From assembly GCA_025057295.1 (NCBI GenBank), contig JANWXO010000006.1:1-34726 (forward strand): a stretch of DNA of 34,726 nucleotides. Direction: 5' to 3'. Shown here piece after piece: positions 9,134 through 17,324 of the stretch (position 1 is the first letter of the stretch; each line of letters begins with the position of its first letter). The notes under the pieces are model-generated. The model was not told the DNA's origin, searched no databases, and saw only the letters and a program-made list of their open reading frames with translations. Source of the DNA: Candidatus Binatia bacterium. Its GTDB lineage: Bacteria; Desulfobacterota; Binatia; Bin18. A program made the translations under genes and the position numbers.

Positions 9134-11170
9134 TCAGCGGTATAGTTCTTCGTCTGGCAAGGGTTGATCTGGGAGGCGGATATGGGGGTACAAGGAAGGG
9201 GTACCGTGCCGACCGAGGAGGAGAAAGTCAACCGGGAGAAAGGGCACGGGGACCTCCACACCCACGTAGGCGCTGCGCTGATCGCTGCCAAACGCTACGC
9301 GCGTACCGAGCAACTCCTTCGGTAAAGTCCCGCGCACATCCACGCCAGAACCCCCGACACTCCCTGACAGGTAGGGCAGGGTACGCCAACCGTTCTGTTC
9401 GTTCTTTTCGCGCTCACTGGTCAGTGTCAGATCGGTAGCCACCGCACCTTGGGCCAGCAGAGCGAGATCGCGCTTCCCCCGCGCCGCTGCCTGTTCGTAC
9501 CCTTTTTCGCGGAACCGGAGCCAAAACCCCTCCCACGCTGCCTGTGGCACGGTGTAGATCTTTGTCCGTGGTCCGTGATCGCTCTGCAAACGTAAGGCGA
9601 GCTCTCCGCCCGGGAGCAGGGTAATGCCCTCCTCGCTCAGCTCAACATTGTTGGCATCCCCATCGAAGAGCTCGGGTTTTAACGCCAGGCCTCTAGGGCC
9701 GACAAGGTCAGGATTTTCTTGCAAGAAGGCTTTGCTCAAGCGCAGGCCCCGGTTTTCAGGGAGCTGCAGCGCGCGCAGCTGAGACGTTGCCTGTCGCGCC
9801 GCTTTGGTATTGGGATAGTGCTGCAGCAAAGTCCGCAGGTAGGATTCCTTCTGCCCGTGGTGCTGGCTCTGGTGAGCCAGCTGGAGGAGCGCTTCACCAG
9901 CTCGCTCCTGCACGCGTTCCACCTCCTCGCTTTTGCCTGCCAGCTGGTAGTACGTGATCGCCTTGTCGAGCTGCCCCTCTTTTTCGTACGCGTTTGCGAG
10001 GACTTCGTAGACGTGTGGAGCGCGCTCCTCAGGAGGAGTGGCGCGCAGGTATTTTTCGCCTTCGGCAATGACTCGTTGTCGCGAGACGGGATTGCCGGTC
10101 AGAACGTGAAACAGCTTGGCGCTAGTTTGCACCAGAGTTAATACTCCGAACGTTGCCGCACCGACAAGACCTTCGGTCGCGACCTGGGTGCCGGCGACGA
10201 TGAAATTGTCTTTGACGAAGCCACTGCCTGGCAGAATATACTTGAGAGTTTCCTTGTCGTGTTCCCACTGTGCTGCACGCAGGTTGGCAAGTGGGTCTTG
10301 GGGAGGAGGAGTGGCCTCTTTTTGCCGGACACTGGCCTCGACGCGGGCCAGCCCAGCACGAGCCGCGGGGGATGTTTCGTCGATCAAGAGCGCCAGGTGG
10401 TAATGAAAATTCGCGCTCCAATAATCCTGTTGTTGGAGCGCGGCCTCCGCACGGGCAAGCTCGGTCTCCAAGAGGGCGCGGTTGCGTCGTGTCTCGAGAG
10501 CAGCCACCTGCTTCTGTACCTCAGCCGCGCGAGGGTGTGCAGGGACACGACGCAGAAATTCCTTATAGAGAACAAGCGCCTTCCGTTCACGTGGGCTCGG
10601 GCCGTTGCTGTCGCTCCATTCGGAAAAGATCCCTTGTGTTGCCTCCGGGCGTGGACCGCGCGGGGTACCGAAAAGCAGGCTGCCAACGTCAAAGGTCGCC
10701 AACAGCCAGTTAAACTGCCGACCGAGACGGGTACGCTTGGCATCGGCAAGCAAGCGGTCGGCTTCTGCCAACAGCTCCTCTGGCGTCGCGTTCAATAGCT
10801 CCGTCTCTAATGGGTCTTGTGCTGCCCGCGCCTGCGGCAGGAGCGCCCGCACATGAGGCGTGACCCCGGTCTCTGGCTCTCCTCGGGCGGTCAGGGTGGC
10901 ATCGTATTGCGACAGTTCCTGCACCTGTCTTTCTACTGCCGCAAAGTTTTGCAGATATGCATCGGTAATCGCATGAGCGACTTTCTTCCCCACCGCGTCC
11001 GGGAAGTAGCGGTCCGGCGGCTGTGGCGCGGTAAAGGGGGTGTAGGTAGGCAGGAAGTCGTTCAACGTGTGGGCCAGTGGGTCCGCAAACTCCTGGGCCG
11101 TAACCGGGGCGGTTGCCCACGAAAAGAGAAAGAGGCAAGGCAGAAGATATAGGAGGTTTGTCTTTCTCAT
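9134..11170 (-). CDS. Exported protein, TPR-like, function unknown
   Basis: Signal peptide MRKTNLLYLLPCLFLFSWATAPVTAQ with RBS AAAAGGA before ATG 11170; helical TPR-like repeats (YEVLANAYEKEGQLDKAITYYQLAGKSEE). Confidence 0.75.
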   Translation of the reverse strand: MRKTNLLYLLPCLFLFSWATAPVTAQEFADPLAHTLNDFLPTYTPFTAPQPPDRYFPDAVGKKVAHAITDAYLQNFAAVERQVQELSQYDATLTARGEPETGVTPHVRALLPQARAAQDPLETELLNATPEELLAEADRLLADAKRTRLGRQFNWLLATFDVGSLLFGTPRGPRPEATQGIFSEWSDSNGPSPRERKALVLYKEFLRRVPAHPRAAEVQKQVAALETRRNRALLETELARAEAALQQQDYWSANFHYHLALLIDETSPAARAGLARVEASVRQKEATPPPQDPLANLRAAQWEHDKETLKYILPGSGFVKDNFIVAGTQVATEGLVGAATFGVLTLVQTSAKLFHVLTGNPVSRQRVIAEGEKYLRATPPEERAPHVYEVLANAYEKEGQLDKAITYYQLAGKSEEVERVQERAGEALLQLAHQSQHHGQKESYLRTLLQHYPNTKAARQATSQLRALQLPENRGLRLSKAFLQENPDLVGPRGLALKPELFDGDANNVELSEEGITLLPGGELALRLQSDHGPRTKIYTVPQAAWEGFWLRFREKGYEQAAARGKRDLALLAQGAVATDLTLTSEREKNEQNGWRTLPYLSGSVGGSGVDVRGTLPKELLGTRVAFGSDQRSAYVGVEVPVPFLPVDFLLLGRHGTPSLYPHIRLPDQPLPDEELYR

Positions 11171-11207
11171 AGAGACACATCCTTTTGAGCTCTCGAGCAC
11201 TGCCACT

Positions 11208-12326
11208 TTAACGGCTTAACCGTCCAATTCTCGCCATGTAGGCCTGCAACGCTTCCAGTTTGCCCCGTGCCTCGTGCTTTTCCAGAGTTCCCTCTTCCTG
11301 AGCAACGACGGCGTAGAGGCGCAACGCTGCGCGGCCAAGTTCCTCAAACGTCAAGGGGTCGAACTGTAGACTCTGCGGATCGTGCTGGGCGACGTATTCC
11401 CGTGCCAGGGTGAAGTAGAAATCCCCGAACTGGATTTGATAGCGGGGACGATTCTTGCTTTCCTGGTGCTTGGTGATCAATTGGCTGTAGGCGAGCACGA
11501 CACTTTCATTGCCGTCTTCGAGGCGGTGGCGGTTGAGTTCGAGGAAGGCGACTTTCGCATAATCTACTCGTTCTTCCTCTTCCCGCGCCAGGATCTCGTA
11601 GGGAGTCCCGTCGTATTGGTGCTGTAGTTCCTGCCACGCTGCGATTTGCTGGTCGAGAGCTTGCAGATAGGTCACCGGGGTCGGTGCGTCGATTGGGGTT
11701 TGTTTGAGAGCCTGAAAGCGGCTGAGCGCTTCTAGGGCTGTGGCTGCTTGTCGAGATAAGCCGTTCTGACTCTGGGAGACGAGACGGTAGTGCTCCATTG
11801 CCTGCTCGTAATTGCGTAACTTTTCATACGCCTGCCCACGCACGAAGGCGAGCAGGAACGGATCGCCTTGAGGGTGGGCTGTTTCGTACTCCTGTAAGCG
11901 AAGCAACGTGGCTTTGTACAGGTTCATGCCGGTCCCATCGTGCGGTGCAGGAAAACGATAGGTGTCGCGACTGGCGGCACGCTGCAGCACGGCGGCCAGC
12001 TGCTGAAGATCGACTGCGGCGTTCTGTGGGGGCGGGGAGGAGAAATCGGTCGTCTTGCGAGTAGGGGGAGGAGCCGAGATGCCAGAAGTCGGAGCAGTGC
12101 TCCTCGACGTGGACGGTGGAGGTGATGGTGCCGCGGAGGAAGAAGTCTCTCCCCGCCAGCGTGTCCCTGCACAGCTAGCGAGCACGACGACGGTCGTCAC
12201 GCTCAAGAACACAACCCTAGCTGCTGGGGGAAGTCTTCTTGTTCCGCAAAACCAGCACATGCGTGATCGATCGGAAGGTATCGCTTCCTCACACGCCCCA
12301 AGCATCGACCACCCTGACGCGCTCAA
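11208..12326 (-). CDS. Probable lipoprotein, TPR-like, function unknown
   Basis: Lipobox-like VLASC; repeated helical sequence (AFVRGQAYEKLRNYEQAMEHYRLV). Start may be ATG at 12260. Confidence 0.7.
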   Translation of the reverse strand: MSASGWSMLGACEEAIPSDRSRMCWFCGTRRLPPAARVVFLSVTTVVVLASCAGTRWRGETSSSAAPSPPPSTSRSTAPTSGISAPPPTRKTTDFSSPPPQNAAVDLQQLAAVLQRAASRDTYRFPAPHDGTGMNLYKATLLRLQEYETAHPQGDPFLLAFVRGQAYEKLRNYEQAMEHYRLVSQSQNGLSRQAATALEALSRFQALKQTPIDAPTPVTYLQALDQQIAAWQELQHQYDGTPYEILAREEEERVDYAKVAFLELNRHRLEDGNESVVLAYSQLITKHQESKNRPRYQIQFGDFYFTLAREYVAQHDPQSLQFDPLTFEELGRAALRLYAVVAQEEGTLEKHEARGKLEALQAYMARIGRLSR

Positions 12327-12440
12327 ACCTTAGAGCGAAAGCGCGACGGTGTCAAACCTCCCTCCTCCCTGTTTGCACCTCGAGGGCGACGAGTGCGCGC
12401 TCTTGTCTCCACCGCCGTCGCGCGTTATACGAATGCAGCA

Positions 12441-13460
12441 ATGGCATCCACCCCGTCAGCCCTTGCGTTTCCTCGCCCGGAAGAGATTCTCGCCCGCCTA
12501 GAAAAAGACCCGCCCGTTCCCTTGTACCTTTTTTACGGGGATGAATCGTTCCTCATCGAACGGGCAATTGCGGTAGTGCGCCAGCGTCTGGGTCCCGCAG
12601 TTGCGGTCCGTGTATTCCACGCCGGGCAAGATGCAGTGACAGCAGTGCTGAACGTGTGGGGGGTCCCGTCTCTCTTTGCTCCCAGGACTTTAGTCGTGCT
12701 GAAAAACGTAGAGCAGCTCAAGGCCGCGGAAAGAGAACAGCTCGCTGCTGCAGCAGCTCGGTGCGATGCGACGCACCCCCTAGTCATGAGTGCGCAGGGA
12801 CGGGTGGACCTGGAGCAAAGTGTCTTCGCCCTCTGTACCAAGAAGGGGGTAGCGGCAGAGTTCCGGCCGCTGTTGGCACAACAGGTACCGGCGTGGGCGC
12901 AGCGCCTAGCTCAGGAACGGGGAGTGCGCCTGCGTGAGGAAGCCGCCCATATGTTGAGCGAGTTGATCGGTCCAAACCTGTTTGCCCTGGCGGCAGAGAT
13001 CGACAAGCTTGCAGCGTTTGTGTTTCCACAGCGCGAGATTCCTGCCGAAGCAGTGGAAGCCTGCACTGGCAGCCTGTCCCACCACACGGTTTTTGACCTC
13101 GCCGATGCAGTCGGGCAGCGCGATCGCCAGCGGGCGAGCCTACTGTTGCAACGAGTATTGGTTGATGAACGTGGAGGGGTGCCACTCTTGCATGCGCTTG
13201 TCGGGCATTTCCGACGACTCTGGCAGGTGAAAGAATTGGCCGAGGAGGGGGGAGCGGAAGGCCACATCGAGCGAGCTGTGGGAGTGCGAGGGAACCGTCT
13301 GCGAGCTCTGCGCGATCAGGCGCGTCTCTATACGCGGTCTGACCTGCAGCGGTTTTTCCACCGTACCGCTGTGCTGGACGTCAAGCTGAAATCCACCCGT
13401 ACTCCCCCTCTAGCGTTATTGCAAGCGTTCATTTTGGAGATGTGCGAGCGGCCGAGATAA
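12441..13460 (+). CDS. holA: DNA polymerase III subunit delta
   Basis: PVPLYLFYGDESFLIERAI, LVVLKNVEQL, QERGVRLREEAAHMLSELIGPNLFALAAEIDKLA, LRALRDQARLYTRSDLQRFFHRTAVLDVKLKST. Confidence 0.88.
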   Translation: MASTPSALAFPRPEEILARLEKDPPVPLYLFYGDESFLIERAIAVVRQRLGPAVAVRVFHAGQDAVTAVLNVWGVPSLFAPRTLVVLKNVEQLKAAEREQLAAAAARCDATHPLVMSAQGRVDLEQSVFALCTKKGVAAEFRPLLAQQVPAWAQRLAQERGVRLREEAAHMLSELIGPNLFALAAEIDKLAAFVFPQREIPAEAVEACTGSLSHHTVFDLADAVGQRDRQRASLLLQRVLVDERGGVPLLHALVGHFRRLWQVKELAEEGGAEGHIERAVGVRGNRLRALRDQARLYTRSDLQRFFHRTAVLDVKLKSTRTPPLALLQAFILEMCERPR

Positions 13461-13474
13461 CGAAGGAGAGAAGA

Positions 13475-13921
13475 GTGGAAGAGAAAGCCGCCAAAGCCAC
13501 CGAAGTGCAACTCCGGTTTGCCTTTCTCACCGAGACCACTCCCGTCCCCCTTGCGCACGGAGAGCCTGCGCCTACTCTAGCGCTCGAGTCACGGCAGAGA
13601 GTGCGGCGTCCTCATGCCCATCCGCCACCGCAGACACTGGGAGAGGTGTTGACCACGGCGCACGCTGTGTTGTTGGAGGCTCCCCTTGCCGATGTCAATG
13701 CGCAGTTGCTCGTGCTCTTGGAATTTTGCGAAGCGGCACTGACGCGGGCACTCGATGTGGTCGCCCTGCGTCCCGGCATCCCGCTGTCAGACGAAGAGTA
13801 CCGGAGCGTGCGAGGGATCGGGCATGCTCAGTGGTTGCTGGCAGAGGCCCACGGGAGCCGTGAGGCGATGCAAGAGCCGCCTCGTGCCAAGAGATCCAAG
13901 CGGACAAAGAGTGCGGTGTGA
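13475..13921 (+). CDS. Hypothetical protein
   Basis: GTG 13475 preceded by AAGGAGAG; ORF immediately downstream of holA; basic C-terminus. Confidence 0.5.
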   Translation: MEEKAAKATEVQLRFAFLTETTPVPLAHGEPAPTLALESRQRVRRPHAHPPPQTLGEVLTTAHAVLLEAPLADVNAQLLVLLEFCEAALTRALDVVALRPGIPLSDEEYRSVRGIGHAQWLLAEAHGSREAMQEPPRAKRSKRTKSAV

Positions 13922-13960
13922 GAGGGAAACTCGAGCGGAGGAAACCAGGCTTCCCTTGTG

Positions 13961-14578
13961 CTATTGCCTGCTGGCGAGCAACTGCCCGAGTGTGTCTTTT
14001 AAGGGGAGCTCCTCACGGAGAGCGGCCAGGCTGTGGGCTACCGTTTCGATCCCATGGGTAATGACTTCGGGGTTGTCTGCACATTCCAATGCTTCGGCGA
14101 GTCGGATGCCGGCGAGGGTCAGTAATGGTTCGTGTCCGCCGGCTGTGTTGGCGGTGCTGAGGGAGAAGAAGCCATACTGGGTGGCACGAGTGTTATAGAG
14201 GTGCAAGAGATCGGCTTGGGTGTCGGCCAATTCTTCGGCGTCCTCCGGTGCACATGCACTCCGGGCAAAGGTCGGGATGATCGTCCCGACTAGTGCTGCC
14301 ATAAACGAGTTCCGTAATAGCTGTGCAGCATGGGCAGGCAGCGCCACCTGAAACGCGGCTGCAGCGATGCGGTCGCAGGCGTGCAAAAGGATGATGAGCA
14401 ACTCGGCAGTGGCGGCCTGAGACTTGAGGGCGCTCGTGAACGGGTCTTTTGCGAGTTCCTGAGCAACCGCTGTGCACGCCTGCAGGCGCTGCCAGGCGCG
14501 TGCCACTAAGTCGAGGAGCGCGTTACCGAGTTGCTGCACCGCCTGGACTGCGGGCGATTGTGTCGGATCGGGTTTCAT
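13961..14578 (-). CDS. Hypothetical helical protein
   Basis: ATG 14578 gives a plausible N-terminus (MKPDPTQSPAVQAVQQLGNALLDLVARAW); the longer ORF extension is basic and overlaps the divergent gene. Confidence 0.5.
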   Translation of the reverse strand: MKPDPTQSPAVQAVQQLGNALLDLVARAWQRLQACTAVAQELAKDPFTSALKSQAATAELLIILLHACDRIAAAAFQVALPAHAAQLLRNSFMAALVGTIIPTFARSACAPEDAEELADTQADLLHLYNTRATQYGFFSLSTANTAGGHEPLLTLAGIRLAEALECADNPEVITHGIETVAHSLAALREELPLKDTLGQLLASRQ

Positions 14579-14600
14579 GTAAGACACTGGCCATGGACCA

Positions 14601-15992
14601 ATGAGGCTATTGCGCATGTTGCCGCAAACCCTCTCGGAGAGCAACCGGACACCAGCGATGGGGATGCAACAGGGGAAGGAAAGGTGCCGCCGTAAGCGGT
14701 CGCTCGCGCGCCGCGTCCGACTTGGCCGTTTCTTGATCGTGGCGCAGATGGTGGTCCGCATTTATGGTGGCTACAAGTTGATTCAGCTTTGGGGTCGGTT
14801 CGTCTCGGACAAGAACCTTGCTGCTCACTACGCCCGGCATCACCGCCGGAGTGCCGAGCTGATTTACCGTACTGCTCTGCGGCTCGAAGGATGGTTCGTC
14901 AAAGCGTGTCAGTTCATCGGTTCGCGGGCCGATATTTTGCCGCAGGAGTATATTGATGTGTTGTCGCGCCTGCACGACCGGGTACCCCCGCGGCCGTTTG
15001 CCGTCATACGACAGCGGGTAGAAGAAGAGCTGCGCAGGCCACTCGCCGCAGTCTTTGCATCCTTTACTCCTGAACCGATCGCTGCGGCGTCGCTCGCGCA
15101 AGTTCATGCCGCGACGCTCCATGATGGACGACGAGTAGCTGTAAAAGTCCAGTATCCCGATATCGCGGCTTTGGTAGAGCTGGATTTGCGCAACGTCGCG
15201 TTCTTTATTGACTGGTTGGCATGGTTGGAACCACGCTATGACTTCCGTTTCGTCATCCGCGAGCTGCAGCGCTATATTCCTTTAGAGCTCGATTTTCTCC
15301 GAGAAGGACGCAACGCTGAGCTGGTGAGCCGTAACTTCGCCGCCCGGGGTGACACACGGGTGGTTGTGCCACGCATTTACTGGCAATACACCACTCCACG
15401 GGTGTTGACGATGGAGTTCATGGAGGGGATCAAGATCACCGAGGTTGAGACACTGCGTCGTGCCGGGATCGATACCCGTGCGGTCGCGCAGCTGCTTACC
15501 GAGGTGTATTTGCAGCAGATCCTCTTGGACGGCCTCTTCCATGCTGACCCGCATCCGGGCAATCTCCTGGTGCAACCAGGGCCACGAATAGTCTTTTTGG
15601 ACTTTGGCTTGACCAAAGATCTGCCCCCGGAGTTTCCCGCAGAGATGGCGCGTCTCGCCACAGCGATCGTCATGCAGGACGCGGATGCGATCGTTGCCTC
15701 CTTTCGCCGTCTGGGGTTCGTGACCAAAAACGGCAGCGCGGAGAGCTTGCTGGTCTTGGGAGAAGCGCTCCTGGGACATTCTGTCAAAGAGAATAAGGCG
15801 TATGCTGACCCGACGATGGTCGAGCACTTTAATCGAGAGCTGGCGCAAGCCTTGCGCAAGGATCCGATCGTCGAGGCCCCAAGCGATCTCGTACTTGTGG
15901 GCCGTGTCATGGGGCTGCTCAGCGGGGTGGGAAAACAACTCGGGTCGGAGGTGAATGTGTTCGCTACTTTATTGCCGTATCTGGTCAAATAA
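14601..15992 (+). CDS. ABC1/UbiB/AarF-family atypical protein kinase
   Basis: KACQFIGSRADILPQEYIDVLSRLHDRVPP (KxGQ-like), AAASLAQVHAATLHDGRRVAVKVQYP, LEFMEGIKITE-like, GLFHADPHPGNLLV, FLDFGLTKDLP. Confidence 0.93.
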   Translation: MRLLRMLPQTLSESNRTPAMGMQQGKERCRRKRSLARRVRLGRFLIVAQMVVRIYGGYKLIQLWGRFVSDKNLAAHYARHHRRSAELIYRTALRLEGWFVKACQFIGSRADILPQEYIDVLSRLHDRVPPRPFAVIRQRVEEELRRPLAAVFASFTPEPIAAASLAQVHAATLHDGRRVAVKVQYPDIAALVELDLRNVAFFIDWLAWLEPRYDFRFVIRELQRYIPLELDFLREGRNAELVSRNFAARGDTRVVVPRIYWQYTTPRVLTMEFMEGIKITEVETLRRAGIDTRAVAQLLTEVYLQQILLDGLFHADPHPGNLLVQPGPRIVFLDFGLTKDLPPEFPAEMARLATAIVMQDADAIVASFRRLGFVTKNGSAESLLVLGEALLGHSVKENKAYADPTMVEHFNRELAQALRKDPIVEAPSDLVLVGRVMGLLSGVGKQLGSEVNVFATLLPYLVK

Positions 15993-16053
15993 AAACCCCG
16001 ACAGGGTAATCACCGGAGAGGTGTCCCGTTGGTGCGCACGGGCTGTCGGGGTT
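15988..16053 (-). terminator. Intrinsic terminator, minus strand
   Basis: AACCCCGACAG (15994-16004) / CTGTCGGGGTT (16043-16053) 11-bp stem; on the minus strand followed by TTTATTTG; no T-tract on the plus-strand side. Confidence 0.7.
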
Positions 16054-16110
16054 GCGGTGGTGCCTGGATGCCTCCAAGCGGCCACCCGAGAGCTTCTTGG
16101 GCACGTCGGC

Positions 16111-16152
16111 CTAGGAGGCCACCACCTCACAGATCACCGTAGTCGCGTGCAT
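16111..16152 (-). CDS. 13-aa small ORF MHATTVICEVVAS with perfect extended Shine-Dalgarno
   Basis: AAGGAGGTGATCC-AGC-ATG CAC GCG ACT ACG GTG ATC TGT GAG GTG GTG GCC TCC TAG; SD at 16156-16168. Confidence 0.45.
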   Translation of the reverse strand: MHATTVICEVVAS

Positions 16153-16313
16153 GCTGGATCACCTCCTTCCTCGGCGCACCCATCGCGGGTCCAGAAGCCG
16201 CTCAGCCAGGAACCGGCCGCCGAATTGCCGGCCCGAGGCCTGGTCCGCTCGCGTCCTGCCGGATTACAGGAATCGGAGCGCAAGGGGCCTGTGTCTACCC
16301 GACCAGCCTCGTC

Positions 16314-16342
16314 AGTGTACCCTGAAAATGCTTTTTGGTCTA
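16314..16342 (-). promoter_or_regulatory. Sigma70-like promoter for minus-strand RNA
   Basis: -35 TAGACC (16337-16342), 17-nt spacer, -10 TACACT (16314-16319). Confidence 0.45.
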
Positions 16343-16427
16343 GCGCGACGCGGAAAAGGAGCGACACCGACTCTGGCCTTGCGCAAAGACACCCTGAATC
16401 CTATATAGGGAACACGTTTTCTAGTGT

Positions 16428-17324
16428 ATGCCATACTTTCACGCGCTTGCTGTTTTTGAAGTTCGAGAGTCTTCCGTAGAGGCGGTGGACCGTGCTATGA
16501 CAGCGCTCCTCAAGGCTGTTCGCCACCCTCGGATCGTGTTCTACGAACATGATGTCGGTGGAGAGCTGGAGCTCTCTCCACCTGCTAAGGCGACCTATTT
16601 CCCGGTGTTTGCAGATTTCGATGTCGAAGCACAAAATGAGGAGCGAGCCGCAGACCTGGTAGAAGAGGTTCTGGAAGACCTGTCAACCGATACGGTGCAG
16701 TTTTTTGCTGTCGGGGTGACGCCGGGAGAGCGGCGGGTCGTACAGAAAGTCTCACCGGAGGAAACACGCAGACCTGAACCAGGGGGACGTGCAGAGCGTG
16801 GCGAGAAGAGGCGCCGGTCCCGCGGCCGCGGAAAGCAACGGCAAGCTCCGCAAGGGGCTGAGATGCTGCAAGAAGAAGCTCCTGTGTCCGCGGCGGAAGG
16901 AGAAGCTGCTGCACCTGGAACCTCGGCAGAAACACCTGTGGCCGCGGCACCCGAACCGGCTCGTGCGGAAGCTCAGCCCGTAGCGGGTGCCCACGCAGCT
17001 CCTCCCCAACCGGTGGGATCGGCTGAGGGAGAAATCCTTCTGCCGCCACGCAGTTCGCCGTCCATGCACGTCACCCTGTCTGTGTCGTTTCATGTGGCTG
17101 AATTGCTCCCGCAGTTTAACGGGTCAGCGCTGCCTGAGCAGCAGGAGCTGCTCGCCTTGGCCATGGCCGAGGCTCAACGTCGTTACCCTGAGCTGCCAGT
17201 TGGGCTCACTCCAGACTCTGAGCTTGTCGCTCATCCGTGGGGCGAGACCATCCTGACGCTGACGTGGCGCTATGACGTGCCGGTCCCTTCGGCTGTAGAA
17301 ACCACACCGAGGGAGGAACAATGA
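16428..17324 (+). CDS. Hypothetical protein with charged, Ala/Pro-rich linker
   Basis: Long ORF MPYFHALAVFEVRESSVEAVDRAMTALL...; basic RGEKRRRSRGRGKQR segment; overlaps the CoA-transferase start by 4 nt. Confidence 0.7.
   Translation: MPYFHALAVFEVRESSVEAVDRAMTALLKAVRHPRIVFYEHDVGGELELSPPAKATYFPVFADFDVEAQNEERAADLVEEVLEDLSTDTVQFFAVGVTPGERRVVQKVSPEETRRPEPGGRAERGEKRRRSRGRGKQRQAPQGAEMLQEEAPVSAAEGEAAAPGTSAETPVAAAPEPARAEAQPVAGAHAAPPQPVGSAEGEILLPPRSSPSMHVTLSVSFHVAELLPQFNGSALPEQQELLALAMAEAQRRYPELPVGLTPDSELVAHPWGETILTLTWRYDVPVPSAVETTPREEQ

Larger units (their letters stand above)
15988..16308 (-). ncRNA. Putative novel structured RNA with internal small ORF
   Basis: Minus-strand TAGACC-N17-TACACT promoter; 10-bp helix 16301-16310/16235-16245 with nested stems; ultra-long SD and 13-codon ORF; perfect 11-bp stem followed by TTTATTTG. 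Confidence 0.55.

Noticed and set aside
15282-15988. Minus-strand ORFs inside the UbiB-like gene as targets of the novel RNA
   Set aside because: They are antisense shadows of a well-conserved kinase gene and lie beyond the minus-strand terminator.
16141-16170. rRNA gene fragment
   Set aside because: Only 16 nt match the 16S 3' end; flanks show no rRNA similarity, and the orientation/spacing to an ATG fits a Shine-Dalgarno.
15993-16308. RNase P RNA, SRP RNA or 6S RNA
   Set aside because: No GAGGAAAGTCCGGGC or other RNase P signature, no SRP tetraloop/GGUCAGG-like core, and 6S lacks an SD/ORF.
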